Shown: positions 1 to 12,060 of the stretch, piece after piece
How positions within the stretch are numbered: the first letter of the stretch is position 1
Layout: each line of letters starts with the position of its first letter
NCBI GenBank assembly: GCA_031761405.1
Contig: JASEVX010000005.1
Coordinates: forward strand, 8,866,252 to 8,930,251
Length of the DNA stretch: 64,000 nt
From: Serripes groenlandicus
Taxonomy: Eukaryota; Mollusca; Bivalvia; Cardiida; Cardiidae
Direction: 5' to 3'
Translations under genes and position numbers: made by a program
Notes under the pieces: generated by a model
Databases searched by the model: none
Told to the model about the DNA's origin: nothing
Seen by the model: the letters and a program-made list of their open reading frames with translations, nothing else

Positions 1-39
1 TTAACCAGTACTCGCGCCGTTTGTGTGGAAAAATCCCAA

Positions 40-255
40 AGGCAGTATTGCAGTAGTTATATCATCAGTGGAGACCAGGGTTCGATGTCCGGTCGGGTCA
101 AACCGAATGCTTACACAAGTGTAGTCATGGGAAACCATTACGATTAATGTGATGATGTCAGGATAATCTTACTAGCAGTGTTGGCAATGTACCATGGAAA
201 CGCCTAGTCATGGTTGAAGCGGCGAAAAGCAACATATAAATACAAATAAAATAAA
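40..255 (+). repeat. tRNA-derived SINE copy (family A), diverged
   Basis: A B-box-like stretch (GGTTCGATGTCC near 78-90) is followed by GGTCGGGTCAAACC, a middle part with GATGTCAGGATAAT, and a 3' part with GGAAACGCC, GTTGAAGCGGCG and an A-rich tail of AAATA units. The same order of blocks occurs in other copies in this window (24.3, 32.6, 49.35 kb). Bases 1-45 (CTCGCGCCGTTTGTGTGG) belong to another dispersed family seen again at 17.3 and 27.9 kb. Confidence 0.6.
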
Positions 256-462
256 TGGCAAGTTCGATGACCCCTATCGCAGGACATCTTCTTTAAACGA
301 ACAAACGAACGAACGAACGAAAATGTTATTACATTTTCATTAATAAACTTCCACAACATGTACTTCTATACATAGCTCAGCTAAGGTGCTCCATGCGAAT
401 GGCACAAAATCGCTGAACTGAGTGTAAAAGTTTGATTGACTGGTTCTCTGTTTGTTTTTCAG

Positions 463-631
463 GCGTATCCATTGTAAGAATAACAGCCTTCACATCAACC
501 TATTTATAGCCTTCATACTTCGGGCGTCAATTTCATTCATAAAGGAATGTCTCTTTGTACACGGACTAGGACTTAAAGATGATGTTGACATATCAGTGGA
601 TGGAGCTATAACATTTAATGATGAAGGGACG
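463..631 (+). CDS. Class B (secretin-family) GPCR, exon covering TM1 end to extracellular loop 1
   Basis: This is an internal exon of a seven-helix peptide-hormone receptor. It is preceded by a good acceptor (TGTTTTTCAG) and followed by donor GTGGGT. The first base completes a codon; then 56 codons read RIHCKNNSLHINLFIAFILR and onward. The motif pattern (R-x-I-H-C-x-N, then H-I-N-L-F-x-A-F-I-L-R) is the hallmark of class B receptors at ICL1 and TM2. The exon ends in phase 0, matching the next recognised exon (2476-2632), so the spliced product runs from ECL1 into the conserved W-x-C-K before TM3. The ligand cannot be assigned; exon boundaries resemble the PTH receptor layout. Upstream exons (ectodomain and TM1) are outside the window. 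Confidence 0.8.
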
Positions 632-2475
632 GTGGGTATACATAAACACAAACTAACTGTTAAAGAGATACCCTCCAGTACACACATGCTAAGGATCCTA
701 ATAGGGACTGTTTTCTATAAGTTTCTAGCTTTCTTTCCTATATTAGATTTATATACTTGGCAACAAAATGATATTCTAGATATTCTTACACCCCTGGGTC
801 AAGAACTTACACATCTTTATCTCTACTTGTTAGAAATGAGTGCAAGCTCCATGCTCGGCAGAGCTTGAGACAAGTATGTATTAAGATTAACCTAACACGA
901 TAATATCTCTGACTAGAGCTAGTCCTAATCGTTATCTGACCGATACGTAAGCCTAGCAAAATGTTCATATTTCATGTTCGCAGCGAGAACCTGTTATATT
1001 TAGAGAAACACGTAAACACCTACTATCTGAGAACACCATAAAGATGTATTCGAATATACACAATGTAAGGCATTTGCGACCAGTGGTAATTTATATCTGT
1101 GAGCGCATGCGTGCAGTCTCATCTGGCTCTACACTGTTCGCCAATAGGTCAAAGAAGGTTTCAATAAAATGGCTACTCATTGGTTTGCCGTATCACTGTG
1201 GCTCGACCCCGCCATGCATTAATTGCAAAGGGATAGCATGGCTATGACGACATACTTTACTGGAACCAAAAAGTCTTTTCTTGATTTTCCGACCGTTCCT
1301 AAAATGAGCCGTCCCGCAAGAAAACCAACATTGTGGATTCTGGGTAAAGTATCGACCCTGATCAGCCTAAGACTACCGCGCAGGCTAAACCGGATATACA
1401 CTTTTCGCTTCCTGTGGATTTTCTGTTTCAGGAATCATTACTTTATACGTCTATCTCCCTGAGACGGAATGTGTCGGCCCGTATTAGCCTGCGCGGACTG
1501 CGAATGCTGATCTGGGACAATACATTACGCAGATACCATAATGTTTGTTTTCTCGTGGGCGGCTCAAATCTTTCCGTGGAATAACACGTTTATGCACAAC
1601 AAATTGCATGAAACGATGCAACTTCGAATTACAAATATCTCTATAATAAAAAAGATTGGGGGCACTCTACATGCTTAATATCATTAACAATTTAAGAAGC
1701 ATGTCGAATTCAGATAATTTGTAATTTTATTGACAATTACCTAAGTATTTATGTGGATCTAACATGCTTTACCTCGATTGGATTTCGTTTAATCGTTTTA
1801 ACGTCCGCAGAAGAAGATGTTTTTCACCATACCTCTTTAAAATGATGCAAATTAAACGGGGAATGATCTCGTTTAATATGGTTATTTCCACTATTTACAG
1901 AACGCATCTAATGAATGCATTAAAACAGTAGACTCATCGAAATTCGTTTTTGGCATAGTTGTCTTTATCTTTTAACAATGATAACAAAATGGAAATGTGA
2001 ATTCGTTTGGCGATGAATTAATTCCGCAAAACAGTAGTTAGTTTTTCTTTGAATATATCTTTGGCATGTGTTCGTCATTTACGTTACTTGGTTTCCATTT
2101 ACGCGATAGAGTAAGCAGAAATAAAGAGAACAAATAGTTTGACAGACAGTGTGTGGAACCACATAACATCTCTCAACAGTAATACGCACGCAAAGTAATT
2201 CTCTCCCAAGTTGATTTTGTCTATAATAACATGTGAGATGTTTGCTATTAAACACGTGTTTTCAGTCATTTTATTGTTCTATCACGTCTCACGTTGTAAA
2301 ATGTTTGTTTTTTAAGTGTGCTTTGTGCCGCTTACAAAACGTTTTTCATTATTATCACGGGGTGTCTTGGGTAAGCTACCAGTACTACTGGTCAATTTAT
2401 TCTTACACCAGCGTGTCAGTATCAGAAGCAATGCTATAAGCAAACACTCGTCAACTTTCGTATTTCTTCTTTCAG
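632..2475 (+). other. GPCR intron with dispersed repeats
   Basis: No coding signal is seen. Bases 1255-1560 hold a dispersed repeat (core GCGCGGACTGCGAATGCTG, then ACATTACGCA) that recurs at 49740-49985. Bases 2330-2445 hold a minus-strand piece of SINE family A (CTACCAGTACTACTGGTC). The rest is AT-rich unique-looking sequence. Confidence 0.5.
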
Positions 2476-2632
2476 CATTGGCAGTGTAAGTTACTGATGA
2501 CTTCTTTCATGTACGCAGTGGCCGCTAGCATAATGTGGATATTTATGGAAGGACTTTATCTGCACATGCTCGTCTATAAGACGCTATTTACGGAAAGAAC
2601 CGGCGTCAGGATGTACGTCATCATAGGATGGT
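2476..2632 (+). CDS. Class B (secretin-family) GPCR, exon covering TM3 to start of TM4
   Basis: The acceptor is TTCTTTCAG and the donor GTAAGT. The 157-nt exon is in phase 0 at its start and phase 1 at its end. It encodes HWQCKLLMTSFMYAVAAS followed by WIFMEGLYLHMLVY and ends in IIGW. The Cys of W-x-C-K is the conserved disulphide partner of ECL2. E-G-L-Y-L-H at the end of TM3 is the most diagnostic class B motif, and the final G-W begins TM4. Both the boundary and phase match receptor genes of the PTH/calcitonin type. The exon to follow (TM4-ECL2) was not found. Confidence 0.88.
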
Positions 2633-2644
2633 GTAAGTGTACAC

Positions 2645-3960
2645 ATTCAAGATATAGGGCCGTGTTCTGCTACCTTTCTTAGTTCATTCAAATTCCAGAT
2701 ATAGGGCCGTGTTCTGATACCTTTTTTAGTTCATACACATTCCAGATATAGTGTCGTGTTCTGATACCTTTCTTAGTTCATTCACATTCCAGATGTAGTG
2801 CCGTGTTCTGATACCTTTCTTAGTTCATTCACATTCCAGATGTAGGGCCGTGTTCTGATACCTTTCTTAGTTCATTCAAATTCCAGATATAGGGCCGTGT
2901 TCTGATACCTTTCTTAGTTCATTCACATTCCAGATATAAGGCCGTGTTCTGATACCTTTCTTAGTTCATTCACATTCCAGATATAGGGCCGTGTTCTGCT
3001 ACCTTTCTTAGTTCATTCACATTCCAGATATAGTGCCGTGTTCTGATACCTTTCTTAGTTCATTCACATTCCAGATATAGTGCCGTGTTCTGATACCTTT
3101 CTTAGTTCATTCACATTCCAGATATAGGGCCGTGTTCTGATACATTTCTTAGTTCATACACATTCCAGATGTAGGGCCGTGTTCTGATACCTTTCTTAGT
3201 TCATTCAAATTCCAGATATAGTGCCGTGTTCTGATACCTTTCTTAGTTCATTCACATTCCAGATATAGGGCCGTGTTCTGATACCTTTCTTAGTTCATAC
3301 ACATTCCAGATATAGTGACGTGTTCTGATACCTTTCTTAGTTCATTCACATTCCAGATATAGGGCCGTGTTCTGATACCTTTCTTAGTTCATTCACATTC
3401 CAGATATAGGGCCGTGTTCTGATACCTTTCTTAGTTCATTCACATTCCAGATATAGGGCCGTGTTCTGATACCTTTCTTAGTTCATACACATTCCAGATA
3501 TAGTGCCGTGTTCTGATACCTTTCTTAGTTCATTCACATTCCAGATGTAGGGCCGTGTTCTGATACCTTTCTTAGTTCATTCACATTCCAGATATAGGGC
3601 CGTGTTCTGATACATTTCTTAGTTCATACACATTCCAGATATAGGGCCGTGTTCTGATACCTTTCTTAGTTCATTCACATTCCAGATATAGGGCCGTGTT
3701 CTGATACCTTTCTTAGTTCATACACATTCCAGATATAGTGCCGTGTTCTGATACCTTTCTTAGTTCATTCACATTCCAGATGTAGGGCCGTGTTCTGATA
3801 CCTTTCTTAGTTCATTCACATTCCAGATATAGGGCCGTGTTCTGATACCTTTCTTAGTTCATACACATTCCAGATATAGGGCCGTGTTCTGATACCTTTC
3901 TTAGTTCATTCACATTCCAGATATAGGGCCGTGTTCTGATACCTTTCTTAGTTCATTCTA
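2645..3960. repeat. Minisatellite, 47-bp unit, about 28 copies
   Basis: A highly homogeneous array with unit AGATATAGGGCCGTGTTCTG then ATACCTTTCTTAGTTCATTC then ACATTCC. Variants are mostly ATATAGGG/ATATAGTG/ATGTAGGG and TTCATTCA/TTCATACA. It begins about 12 bases after the donor site of the GPCR exon, with the unit's start merged into intron sequence. Confidence 0.95.
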
Positions 3961-4844
3961 ATTCTATATTTGTAAAATATTCTTTATTTGAAATGATTTA
4001 ATAATGAAGTTTATCTTTAGATTCCAAAGTTACACACTTTCTGATTCCATATGGACACGGTTCAATCAATCAAAATGAATATTACTTTGTGAATCAATAG
4101 TTTTTGAAATTAGAATGACATTTAGAAAGAGTAATGATTAATGGACCAAACAACAAAAGAATTAATATGTTCCATCAAGAAAAAACTGACATTCGGGGTT
4201 AGCAAAAAATATATGAAGTATTAGATCGGGGCCTCCTCATACGTCAATGCATTCTGTATATATATTTTAATGCGTGTATTAACAGACTGGAACTGTTTGG
4301 TTATGTTGATATGACCATCACTGTGCCATGTCGCAGTACACTATTCATGTCACATATTACTTTACATTATTGACCTGATGCTGACCTTCGTACATAGACA
4401 TCTATAAGTATATCGTTTATCGTTGTGATGTGTCTGATTAAATTACACAAGGCGTAATGGTTCCTATTTGATATGCAGTATGAATTTGATGAAGCTATAG
4501 TTATATATGTCGCAACACAAATGTCAATAATCAGTTCATATTGTCAAGTAATTAAACGTCATAAGGTAATACTAGTTTGATAAACAGTATGAATTTCAGC
4601 ACAAAGGTCATTGATCAGTTCAATAGTGTCAAGTTATAAAACATCTTAAGGTTATTGTTTACCTTCGTATTGAATATTCGTATGATAAGACTTGCACGAT
4701 TAAATGGCAAACAATGGAGATCCTGGTCAGAAAACGCAGATGCGTGGTTTGATTTGGAACTTCACATGTTGCAGGGTCCCGACAGTGGGTTACTGTACTT
4801 CTGCAATATCAGCATAGTTCGTAACCGTCTTCGTGGTATACACG
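3961..4844. other. AT-rich intron stretch, no gene
   Basis: No exon is supported. A local duplication is visible: 4468-4566 and 4573-4655 share CAGTATGAATTT, CAACACAAATGTCA/CAGCACAAAGGTCA, ATCAGTTCA and GTCAAG. Confidence 0.4.
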
Positions 4845-6470
4845 ATCGGGTCATACCGAAAAAGTTTAAAAATAATAGTAATGGCTTTCCTTCTTGCCTC
4901 ACCAGGCTTCGGTACACGATCGGGTCTTACCAAAATACTTAACAAATAGTAGTAATGGCTTTCCTTCTTGCCTCACCAGGCTTCGATACACGATCGGGTC
5001 ATACCAACATACTTAACAAATAGTAGTAATGGCTTTCCTCCTAGCCGCACCAGACTTCGGTACACGATCGGGTCTTACCAAAATACTTAAACAAATAGTA
5101 GTAATGGCTTTTCTCCTTGCCTCACCAGGCTTCGGTACACGATCGGGTCATACCAACATACTTAACAAATAGTAGTAATGGCTTTCCTCCTAGCCGCACC
5201 AGACTTCGGTACACGATCGGGTCTTACCAAAATACTTAAACAAATAGTAGTAATGGCTTTTCTCCTTGCCTCACCAGGCTTCGGTACACGATCGGGTCAT
5301 AACAAAATACTTAACAAATAATAGTAATGGCTTTCCGTCTTGCCTCACCAGGCTTCGGTACACGATCGGGTCATACCAAAAACTTAACAAATAGTAGTAA
5401 TGGCTTTCCTTCTTGCCTCACCAGGCTTCGGTACACGATCGGGTCTTACCAAAATACTTAACAAATAGTAGTTATGGCTTTCCTTCTTGCCTCACCAGGC
5501 TTCGATACACGATCGGGTCATACCAACATACTTAACAAATAGTAGTAATGGCTTTCCTCCTAGCCGCACCAGACTTCGGTACACGATCGGGTCTTACCAA
5601 AATACTTAAACAAATAGTAGTAATGGCTTTTCTCCTTGCCTCACCAGGCTTCGGTACACGATCGAGTCATAACAAAATACTTAACAAATAATAGTAATGG
5701 CTTTCCGTCTTGCCACGCCAGGCTTCGGTACACGATCGGGTCATACCGAAATACTTTACAAATAGTAGTAATGGCTTTCCATCTTGCCTCACCAGGCTTC
5801 GGTACACGATCGGGTCATACCAAAAACTTAACAAATAGTAGTAATGGCTTTTTCTTCTTGCCTCACCAGGCTTCGGTACACGATTGGGTCATACCAAAAT
5901 ACTTAACAAATAGTAGTAATGGCTTTTCTTCTTGCCTCACCAGGCTTCGGTACACGATCATCGGGTCATACATAAATACTTAACAAATAGTAGTAATGGC
6001 TTTTCTTCTTGCCTCACCAGGCTTCGGTACACGATCATCGGGTCATACATAAATACTTAACAAATAGTCATGACTTTCCTTCTTGCCTCACAAAGCTTCG
6101 GTACACGATCGGGTCATACCAAAATACGTAACAAATAGTAGTAATGGCTTTCATTCTTGCCTCTCTAGGCTTCGGTATACGATCGGGTCAAACAAACAGA
6201 CTTACCAAATAGTAGTAATGACTCTCCACCTTGCCTCACCAGGCATCGGTACACGATCGGGTCATACCAAAATACTTAACAAATAGTAGTAATGGCTTTC
6301 CTTCTTGCCTCACCAGGCTTCGGTACACGATCGGGTCATACCAAAATACTCAACAAATAGTAGTAATGGCTTTCCTTCTTGCTTCACCAGGCTTCGGTAC
6401 ACGATCGGGTCATACCAAAATACATAACAAATAGTAGTAATGGCTTTCCTCCTTACCTCACCAGGCTTCA
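4845..6470. repeat. Minisatellite, about 74-bp unit, about 22 copies, SINE-like
   Basis: The unit includes GGCTTCGGTACACGATCGGG, TCATACCAAAATACTTAACA, AATAGTAGTAATGGCTTTCC and TTCTTGCCTCACCA. Part of the array (4990-5660) alternates two variants (CTTGCCTCACCAGGC and CTAGCCGCACCAGAC), a higher-order dimer. The block GATCGGGTCATACCAAA...AATGGCTTTCCTTCTTG aligns with the region just after the B box of SINE family A (compare 49420-49440 and 32565-32610). A SINE 3' part follows directly at 6470-6600. Confidence 0.9.
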
Positions 6471-6605
6471 GAAATTCCATAACAACAGATGCATCGGTGT
6501 CAGGGTAATTACTACCGGTAGAGCTGGTAATTAATTAACGAAAACGCAGTAATATAACTGAGATACTGTTTGAAAGCGGTTTAAAGCAACATATAAGCAA
6601 ACAGC
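6471..6605 (+). repeat. SINE family A, 3' part
   Basis: Contains GGTGTCAGGGTAATTACTAC, a degenerate AACGAAAACGCAGTAATATA, ACTGAGATACTGTTTGAAAG, CGGTTTAAAGC and the tail ATATAAGCAAACA. It continues directly from the 74-bp array, in the block order expected for one SINE copy whose 5' part was amplified. Confidence 0.6.
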
Positions 6606-6899
6606 ATAGTCCGTCTTAATAGAGCTGTCGGATGATGCATACATTACATGGTTATATCCCATAGAACATTATAGTGTTCATCGACCGATCCGTTACGTTA
6701 CTATGACATTTCAATTGACACGAAGTAAACATCAGGATTGTATTTTCATTGTTTCAGTTTCCCCCTTAATATACATCATACCTTGGATCCTAGTACGGGT
6801 AACAGTCGATAACGAATTGTAAGTTAAGATTTTATTGATTTTTATTTATTGATGATAAGTACCGTTTTAACAATATAAAATTCAAAAGCTCGGCGCCCA

Positions 6900-7640
6900 G
6901 TACCCCTATCTGCATATTCAATCCTTTCCCACATGAAGACGCTTTCTAACGCATCTGGAGCAAACAACCTTTGAGAACAATGAAGAAAAAAGAGATATTG
7001 CCCACAATGAGCAATTTCCATTTGTATACCCCCAGATACAGAGTATATGGGGGCTATATAGGAGTCACGCTGGTCGGTCGGTTTGTCGGTCCGTTGGTAT
7101 GTGGTGATTTCTTGTGAACACTATTTCTCAGCAACCCTTGGTCAGAATTCAATATAACTTCACAAGAATGATTGATACCAAGCCTAGTTGTGCATATTGG
7201 CGGCGTGTTGCAGTGGAATTATTTTTTAATGAGTTATGGCCCCTTGAATTTCTCAATGTATATTGTCAGGCACCAGCTGGGGATATTCATCACTTTCAGT
7301 GATATTTCTAGTTTCGTTGCAGCAGCTTTGCTGTATAGGGAAAAGAGTAGTAGTAGTGCAACTGGATCTTTATAACAATACTTTGAGTAGATACATATCA
7401 GTCTACCAATCCATGTCATTTAATCCAAAAACGCGCTCTAACGGAGAAATGTTGTTTTTAGAATATCTGTAAACAAGTCAAATTGCTTATATGAACACTT
7501 TCTCCTTTTGTCGCATTATTTTAACCTTATCCAATAAATAAACTTCCATCAATTTATTGCTTAAATATGTTTGCCTATGTGCTTTCAAAGTCGTCTGCTG
7601 CTTATGTGTTGTATGTCGGTAAGGGTGAATACGATACAAT
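6900..7640. repeat. Dispersed repeats: palindrome-family pieces and a GGTCGGTCGG-type repeat
   Basis: 6915-7020 holds a left-arm-like piece of the long-palindrome family (CTTTCCCACATGAAGACGC, later GAGCAATTTCC). 7025-7330 is another dispersed repeat (ATATGGGGGCTATATAGGAG, TGGTCGGTCGGTTTGTCGG, then ATGGCCCCTTGAATT), of a type common in bivalve DNA. 7498-7626 is a right-arm piece of the palindrome family (CTTTCTCCTTTTGTCGCATT ... AAAGTCGTCTGCTGC). Confidence 0.5.
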
Positions 7641-7660
7641 ACAATTCTGTATTGCCTATT

Positions 7661-8398
7661 GGTGGTAGACGAAAAATGTTCGTTACAGTGACTGTCGGCC
7701 CGTTGGTGGTAGACGAAAAACGTTCGTCACATTGACTGTCAGCCCGTTGATGGTAGACGAAAAACGTTCGTCACAGTGACTGTCAGCCCGTTGGTGGTAG
7801 ACGAAAAACGTTTGTTACAGTGAGTGTCGGCTCGTTGGTGGTAGACAAAAAACGTTTGTTACAGTGACTGTCGGCCCGTTGGTGGTAGACGAAAAACGCT
7901 TGTCACAGTGACTGTCAGCCCGTTGGTGGTAGACGAAAAACGTTTGTTACAGTGACTGTTGGCCCGTTGGTGGTAGACGAAAAACGTTTGTTACAGTGAC
8001 TGTCAGCCCGTTGGTGGTAGACGAAAAACGTTTGTTACAGTGACTGTCGGCTCGTTGGTGGTAGACGAAAAACGTTCGTCACATTGACTGTCAGCCCGTT
8101 GGTGGTAGACGAAAAACGTTCGTCACAGTGACTGTCAGCCCGTTGGTGGTAGACGAAAAACGTTTGTCACAGTGACTGTCAGCCCGTTGGTGGTAGACGA
8201 AAAACGTTCGTCACATTGACTGTCAGCCCGTTGGTCTTAGACGAAAAACGTTCGTCACAGTGACTATCAGCCCGTTGGTTGTAGACGAAAAACGTTCGTC
8301 ACATTGACTGTCGTCCCATTGGTGGTAGACGAAAAACGATTGTCACATTGACTGTCAGCCCATTGGTGGTAGACGAAAAACGTTTGTCACAATGACTT
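7661..8398. repeat. Minisatellite, 44-bp unit, about 17 copies
   Basis: Unit GGTGGTAGACGAAAAACGTT, CGTCACAGTGACTGTCAGCC, CGTT. Variation is mostly CGTTCGTCAC versus CGTTTGTTAC, and CAGTGA versus CATTGA. ACGTTCGTCACAGTGACTG contains an inverted CAGTCACTGTGACG-like core. Confidence 0.93.
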
Positions 8399-10842
8399 TT
8401 GTCAAACGTCGGAATTAATGTTGGCCGAGCTGGTGTTCTATTGTTCCTGGATCACTTCTCGCTGAAGGGTTTGTCGTTGATGAGTGCATCAATGCTCGCT
8501 GAAGGGTTTGTCGTTGATGGATCCATCAATGCCATTATGTTACAGAAACTTGCAATTGAAACATTACTTTATATCGAAGCCATATAAGTAAAATAGCTGT
8601 CTAAGCACTAAAACCTGTCCGATATTCTTATGGGTTCTTTAATAATTGCTGTTGTATGTCGAAGCCTTTTCAAGCCAGACAAGTGTTTTCCCCATTAACC
8701 AAAATGAGTTTATACAACTGTTACGACAGCTGATGATATTGGAATCCACCAATTAAATTTAAACCTCTTTGAAGTAGCTGTTATTTAACTGGTGGATTTG
8801 TCTAAAGTTACGAAGCGTAAAAACATCGACCGAACACGCTAGGATTACTGATGCATGCTCTATATACTTTCTCTGACACATATAACCTTTGACACCTCTG
8901 CACCAGACGATATTTTGAAAACATTGAGAGAGTGTAAACACTGTTCGCCAAATGGCTATAAAGTCGAGTGCGAGGGTAAACAACCCCAGTGAACGAACGA
9001 ACGACGTGGCCAAATCGAGCATTTAGTTTTCGTTATAAAAATGTTTTCAGCCCTCTATGTCAATTTATTAGTCGCCGGGCAGAAGCCCACGACTTCTATT
9101 TTTAATAGGTTTTCGGAAATGACATGGGAGGGGGGATTATTATTAGAAAGAAACACATTTAGATATCTTGAACATATTACAATTGTGTTTGTTTAAAAAC
9201 ACTAAGTAATGACACATCTAAAATGAAATAAATATTCCGATGTTTTAGGTATTTTCAGTTTCTTTATTTTGACTCGCATTTATGTTTTTTGTTTTATTTA
9301 CGAAGACAAAACAGTCCCTATTTGCTAGAATGAAATACTGTATTTTACACTATATACTACATGTAATCAAAAGGCTATAACTACAAACCTTTACGTCGCA
9401 CAGTCTAATGTTGTTTACATACGCGCACCTGCTGATGAAAATGACGTCGAATATTCTCCTTCTAATGGCAATTCTAACTTACTGAATGTTATTTTCATGT
9501 TCAAAGAGATGTCTTGATTTGTGAAGAAGGCATTTTATAAAGTTTATCCATGTATATCTAAAATATGAACTGTTTCTAAGTTAAAACTGTTGATCGCGTG
9601 ACTCGCGAATACCAACTGCGTAGATCAATCTCCTTTGCAGAGAGCCGCTCTTTACACTCACTTACAAATAGTAAATCATATGCGATTTAAAACGTTTATT
9701 TGGTTCGAAACAAATGAAGAAAAGAACAAACCGAGATAAAACTGGTTTTAATAAAAAGATTACTTTGAACGAACACTCTCTGCCTATAAAGAGAGTTTCA
9801 AGAACGACACCTCTGCGAATAAGAAAGAATCGAGTCTTTCGTACACAATTATTTCGTCCTTGACAATTTTAAATGTCTCATTTAATTCCCTAAAGGCATA
9901 TTGTTTCCGATCTGCATATTGTTATGCATCATTGACACAAGGGCGCTCACCATAATATAATTTTAAAACATGAGTAGTTTGTTATGTTCATTATGAAAAA
10001 GGAAGGAAAGAATTAAAATAGATTAACATGTTGTAGGGCTCAGTTTATGTTCGAAATTAAGTTTAAATTATACAACAATTTCAATGAGATTTAACTGTTA
10101 AGTTGATATTATATTTCGAAGGTGGTCTAATTTATAAATATTGAACTACATTTCAACATTTGTTAAAGTATGATATAATTAGGATGCCAAGCTAATATCA
10201 TCTTGAGAAAAAGAGAAAACTCATGTCTTCAGCGATTTAACCCTTATCTCATTGTTTTAAAGTAGATTGCTGCAAAGGTGTCCACTGTTGACTTTAATAG
10301 AGGAAAGGTAAAATGACGTGCTATTGAATGCACATCCTAAACTGTCTGTTTTGTGGTTTTATTGAAAAATAATAAAATTCAAATATTCTGACAAACATCT
10401 TGAAAAGTGTATGTGGAATTCACAAATCTTATAATTATTCCTTAATGAAAGCACTGTATACATACTAAGACTAATGATTGGCAAGATTACTCATTTCCAT
10501 TACTGTTTATGATCAATAATTAGTTGGTTATGTGTATGGTCAACCTACTTTGGAATGGAGATTGATCATAAACAATGAAAGGCTTCAATTATCATTCACT
10601 TCGTTGACAAAACAATGCAAGTTATGTTACATTTTCACTTGACCCCACCCCTGATGTTCCAATATGCCCCTCAGTTGATAACTGTTTATTCAACTATTAT
10701 AATGTTAGTGTTATGCATAACTGCAGTATGGATTTCCGGCGACATTGATGCGTTGCATCAACTTTCTCTTGTCTTCTATTTAAAAGGGTTTTCTATATAA
10801 CTATGAACAGTTAAGTCTCAGATGGATCTACGCACACAAGTA
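8399..10842. other. Long intron stretch, no gene seen
   Basis: Only short frames without recognisable motifs are present. CTCGCTGAAGGGTTTGTCGT is duplicated (8458 and 8492). Bases 10250-10310 look like a very decayed palindrome-family copy. The missing GPCR exons for TM4 and ECL2 should lie in this stretch or elsewhere before 13058, but no convincing W/CW-containing exon was found. Confidence 0.4.
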
Positions 10843-10914
10843 CCAGTCTCGTTTAAAATCTAAAAATAGCATTTGACTATATATTGACAATATTTAGATT
10901 TTAAACGAGACTGG
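10843..10914. mobile_element. Hairpin (foldback) element, family H1, copy 1
   Basis: Perfect 22-bp inverted arms (CCAGTCTCGTTTAAAATCTA AA and its complement) enclose a 28-bp AT-rich loop with AATAGCATTTGACTATATAT. A second copy with the same arm and loop sequence is at 19751-19832. It is probably a miniature non-autonomous element. Confidence 0.75.
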
Positions 10915-11151
10915 TCTACGCATATGCCCATAGTCTCCAGTGTAACAATATCCCGTTTCGTCTGACGGAGCATTATAGAGGTGTGGAACGCACCACTTTG
11001 ACATGCATTTACACGCAATAAGGTTTAAACTTTCATTTTCAGGTGTTGGAATACAGACGACAAAGGTTTCATCTGGATTATCAAAGGGCCCATTATAATA
11101 ACAATATTGGTACGTTTTTCTCATCTCTTTATTGCGCGGGTGCATCAGCAC
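10894..11151 (-). other. Cys-rich open frame of unknown status (85 codons)
   Basis: The minus-strand frame is richer in amino-acid variety than the surrounding shadows and has eight Cys in 85 residues, including IACKCMSKWCVPHLYN and ETGYCYTGDYGH. No family is recognised. Its last codons and stop lie inside the hairpin element at 10843-10914, so it is at most a fragment of a gene or transposon. There is no supporting splice structure. Confidence 0.2.
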
Positions 11152-11410
11152 CAGTGCATATATTGGTTGTGTTTAGAATTACCACTGGTGAAATGGGCAA
11201 TGGGCTTGCGCATGCGCCGTGTTAATCGTCTTGATCGCGTATGCGCCGTATTTTACCGTCAGCTCTCGGATATTTCCGTAGCAATTCGTCACTAGACTGG
11301 TTCTCGTTCGAGTTTGCAATAGAAGATAACGATTAGTGAACCAGTTTATTTATATGCGAGTAGTTTTTTTATAATAAAAATGTAAATTAAAATCATAGTA
11401 TAACGTGTAC

Positions 11411-11505
11411 CGGCGTTAAGCCATCGCGGGTCACCCATCAAGGCACTTACCGCGATGAACGTTGCTTAATTTTACGAAAAGGTCAACCACTCTACCAACG
11501 GCGCT
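11411..11505 (-). repeat. 5S-rRNA-like sequence joined to a tRNA-like box A (SINE-like relic)
   Basis: On the minus strand 11473-11411 reads AATTAAGCAACGTTCATCGC then GGTAAGTGCCTTGATGGGTG then ACC. This follows the internal promoter half of animal 5S rRNA (AAGTTAAGCAAC ... GGTnAGTACTTGGATGGGTG ACC). Just upstream, at 11496-11481, is GGTAGAGTGGTTGACC, which resembles a tRNA box A. A full-length 5S gene is not present. Either a 5S-derived SINE or a 5S pseudogene would explain it. Confidence 0.45.
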
Positions 11506-11763
11506 ATAAAAGCCGCCTACCACAGCAAGGCTGTAGAAGTGACATGTATACCTACAGCCCGTTCCCGTTACATTTCTCCCTCTTTTTGTCTTGAATTCGA
11601 CCCGAGGTCACACAACTGAACACAAGCAATATACCAGAGTCTATGTAACATCACTTGGAACCAACACATTCAAGACATCTGCAGAAGACAACTTTTAAAA
11701 TATAGAAATAGAAAAACGAAGTTATGATTATTGAATAGAGTTACAAAAGTATGTATTTAACGA

Positions 11764-12060
11764 AGAAATTGCTTATTACGACCAGGTTCACCTTTTGCCG
11801 CAATGTTTTCTAAAGTCGTCAGCTGCAGATGTGTTGGACTCTGAATATATAATAGAAGTATCCGAATTGTTAGCGGGTAGATTTAATACTGAGTGTTCTG
11901 GATTCGTTCACCAGTGTCCTTTAGTAAAGCACATTTTACTAGCCTAATACTTGTTACACACCAAGGGACAATGGTTAAGATTATTGTAGCTGCGATATAA
12001 CTGAAGTACTGTTGAAAACGGCGTAAAAGCACAGTTAAATACAACAAACAAATAACTTGA
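11764..12060 (+). repeat. Palindrome-family piece followed by decayed SINE family A
   Basis: 11764-11845 contains AGAAATTGCTTATTACGACC, CCTTTTGCCGCAATGTTTTC and AAAGTCGTCAGCTGCAGATG of the palindrome family. 11880-12058 ends with GCGATATAACTGAAGTACTG, TTGAAAACGGCGTAAAAGCA and ACAACAAACAAATAA, the SINE A 3' end and tail. Confidence 0.55.

Noticed and set aside
452..868. One uninterrupted 138-codon gene
   Set aside because: Only the part up to 631 matches the receptor; a donor follows and the remainder is intron read-through.
2645..3960. CRISPR-like regular repeat
   Set aside because: The complete 47-bp unit is repeated without spacers.
7661..8398. CRISPR-like regular repeat
   Set aside because: Units are contiguous with no unique spacers; it is a minisatellite in a eukaryotic sequence.
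10731..10800. Possible GPCR TM4 exon (GFPATLM after an AG)
   Set aside because: The acceptor has no pyrimidine tract, there is no donor before the stop, and the rest does not match TM4.
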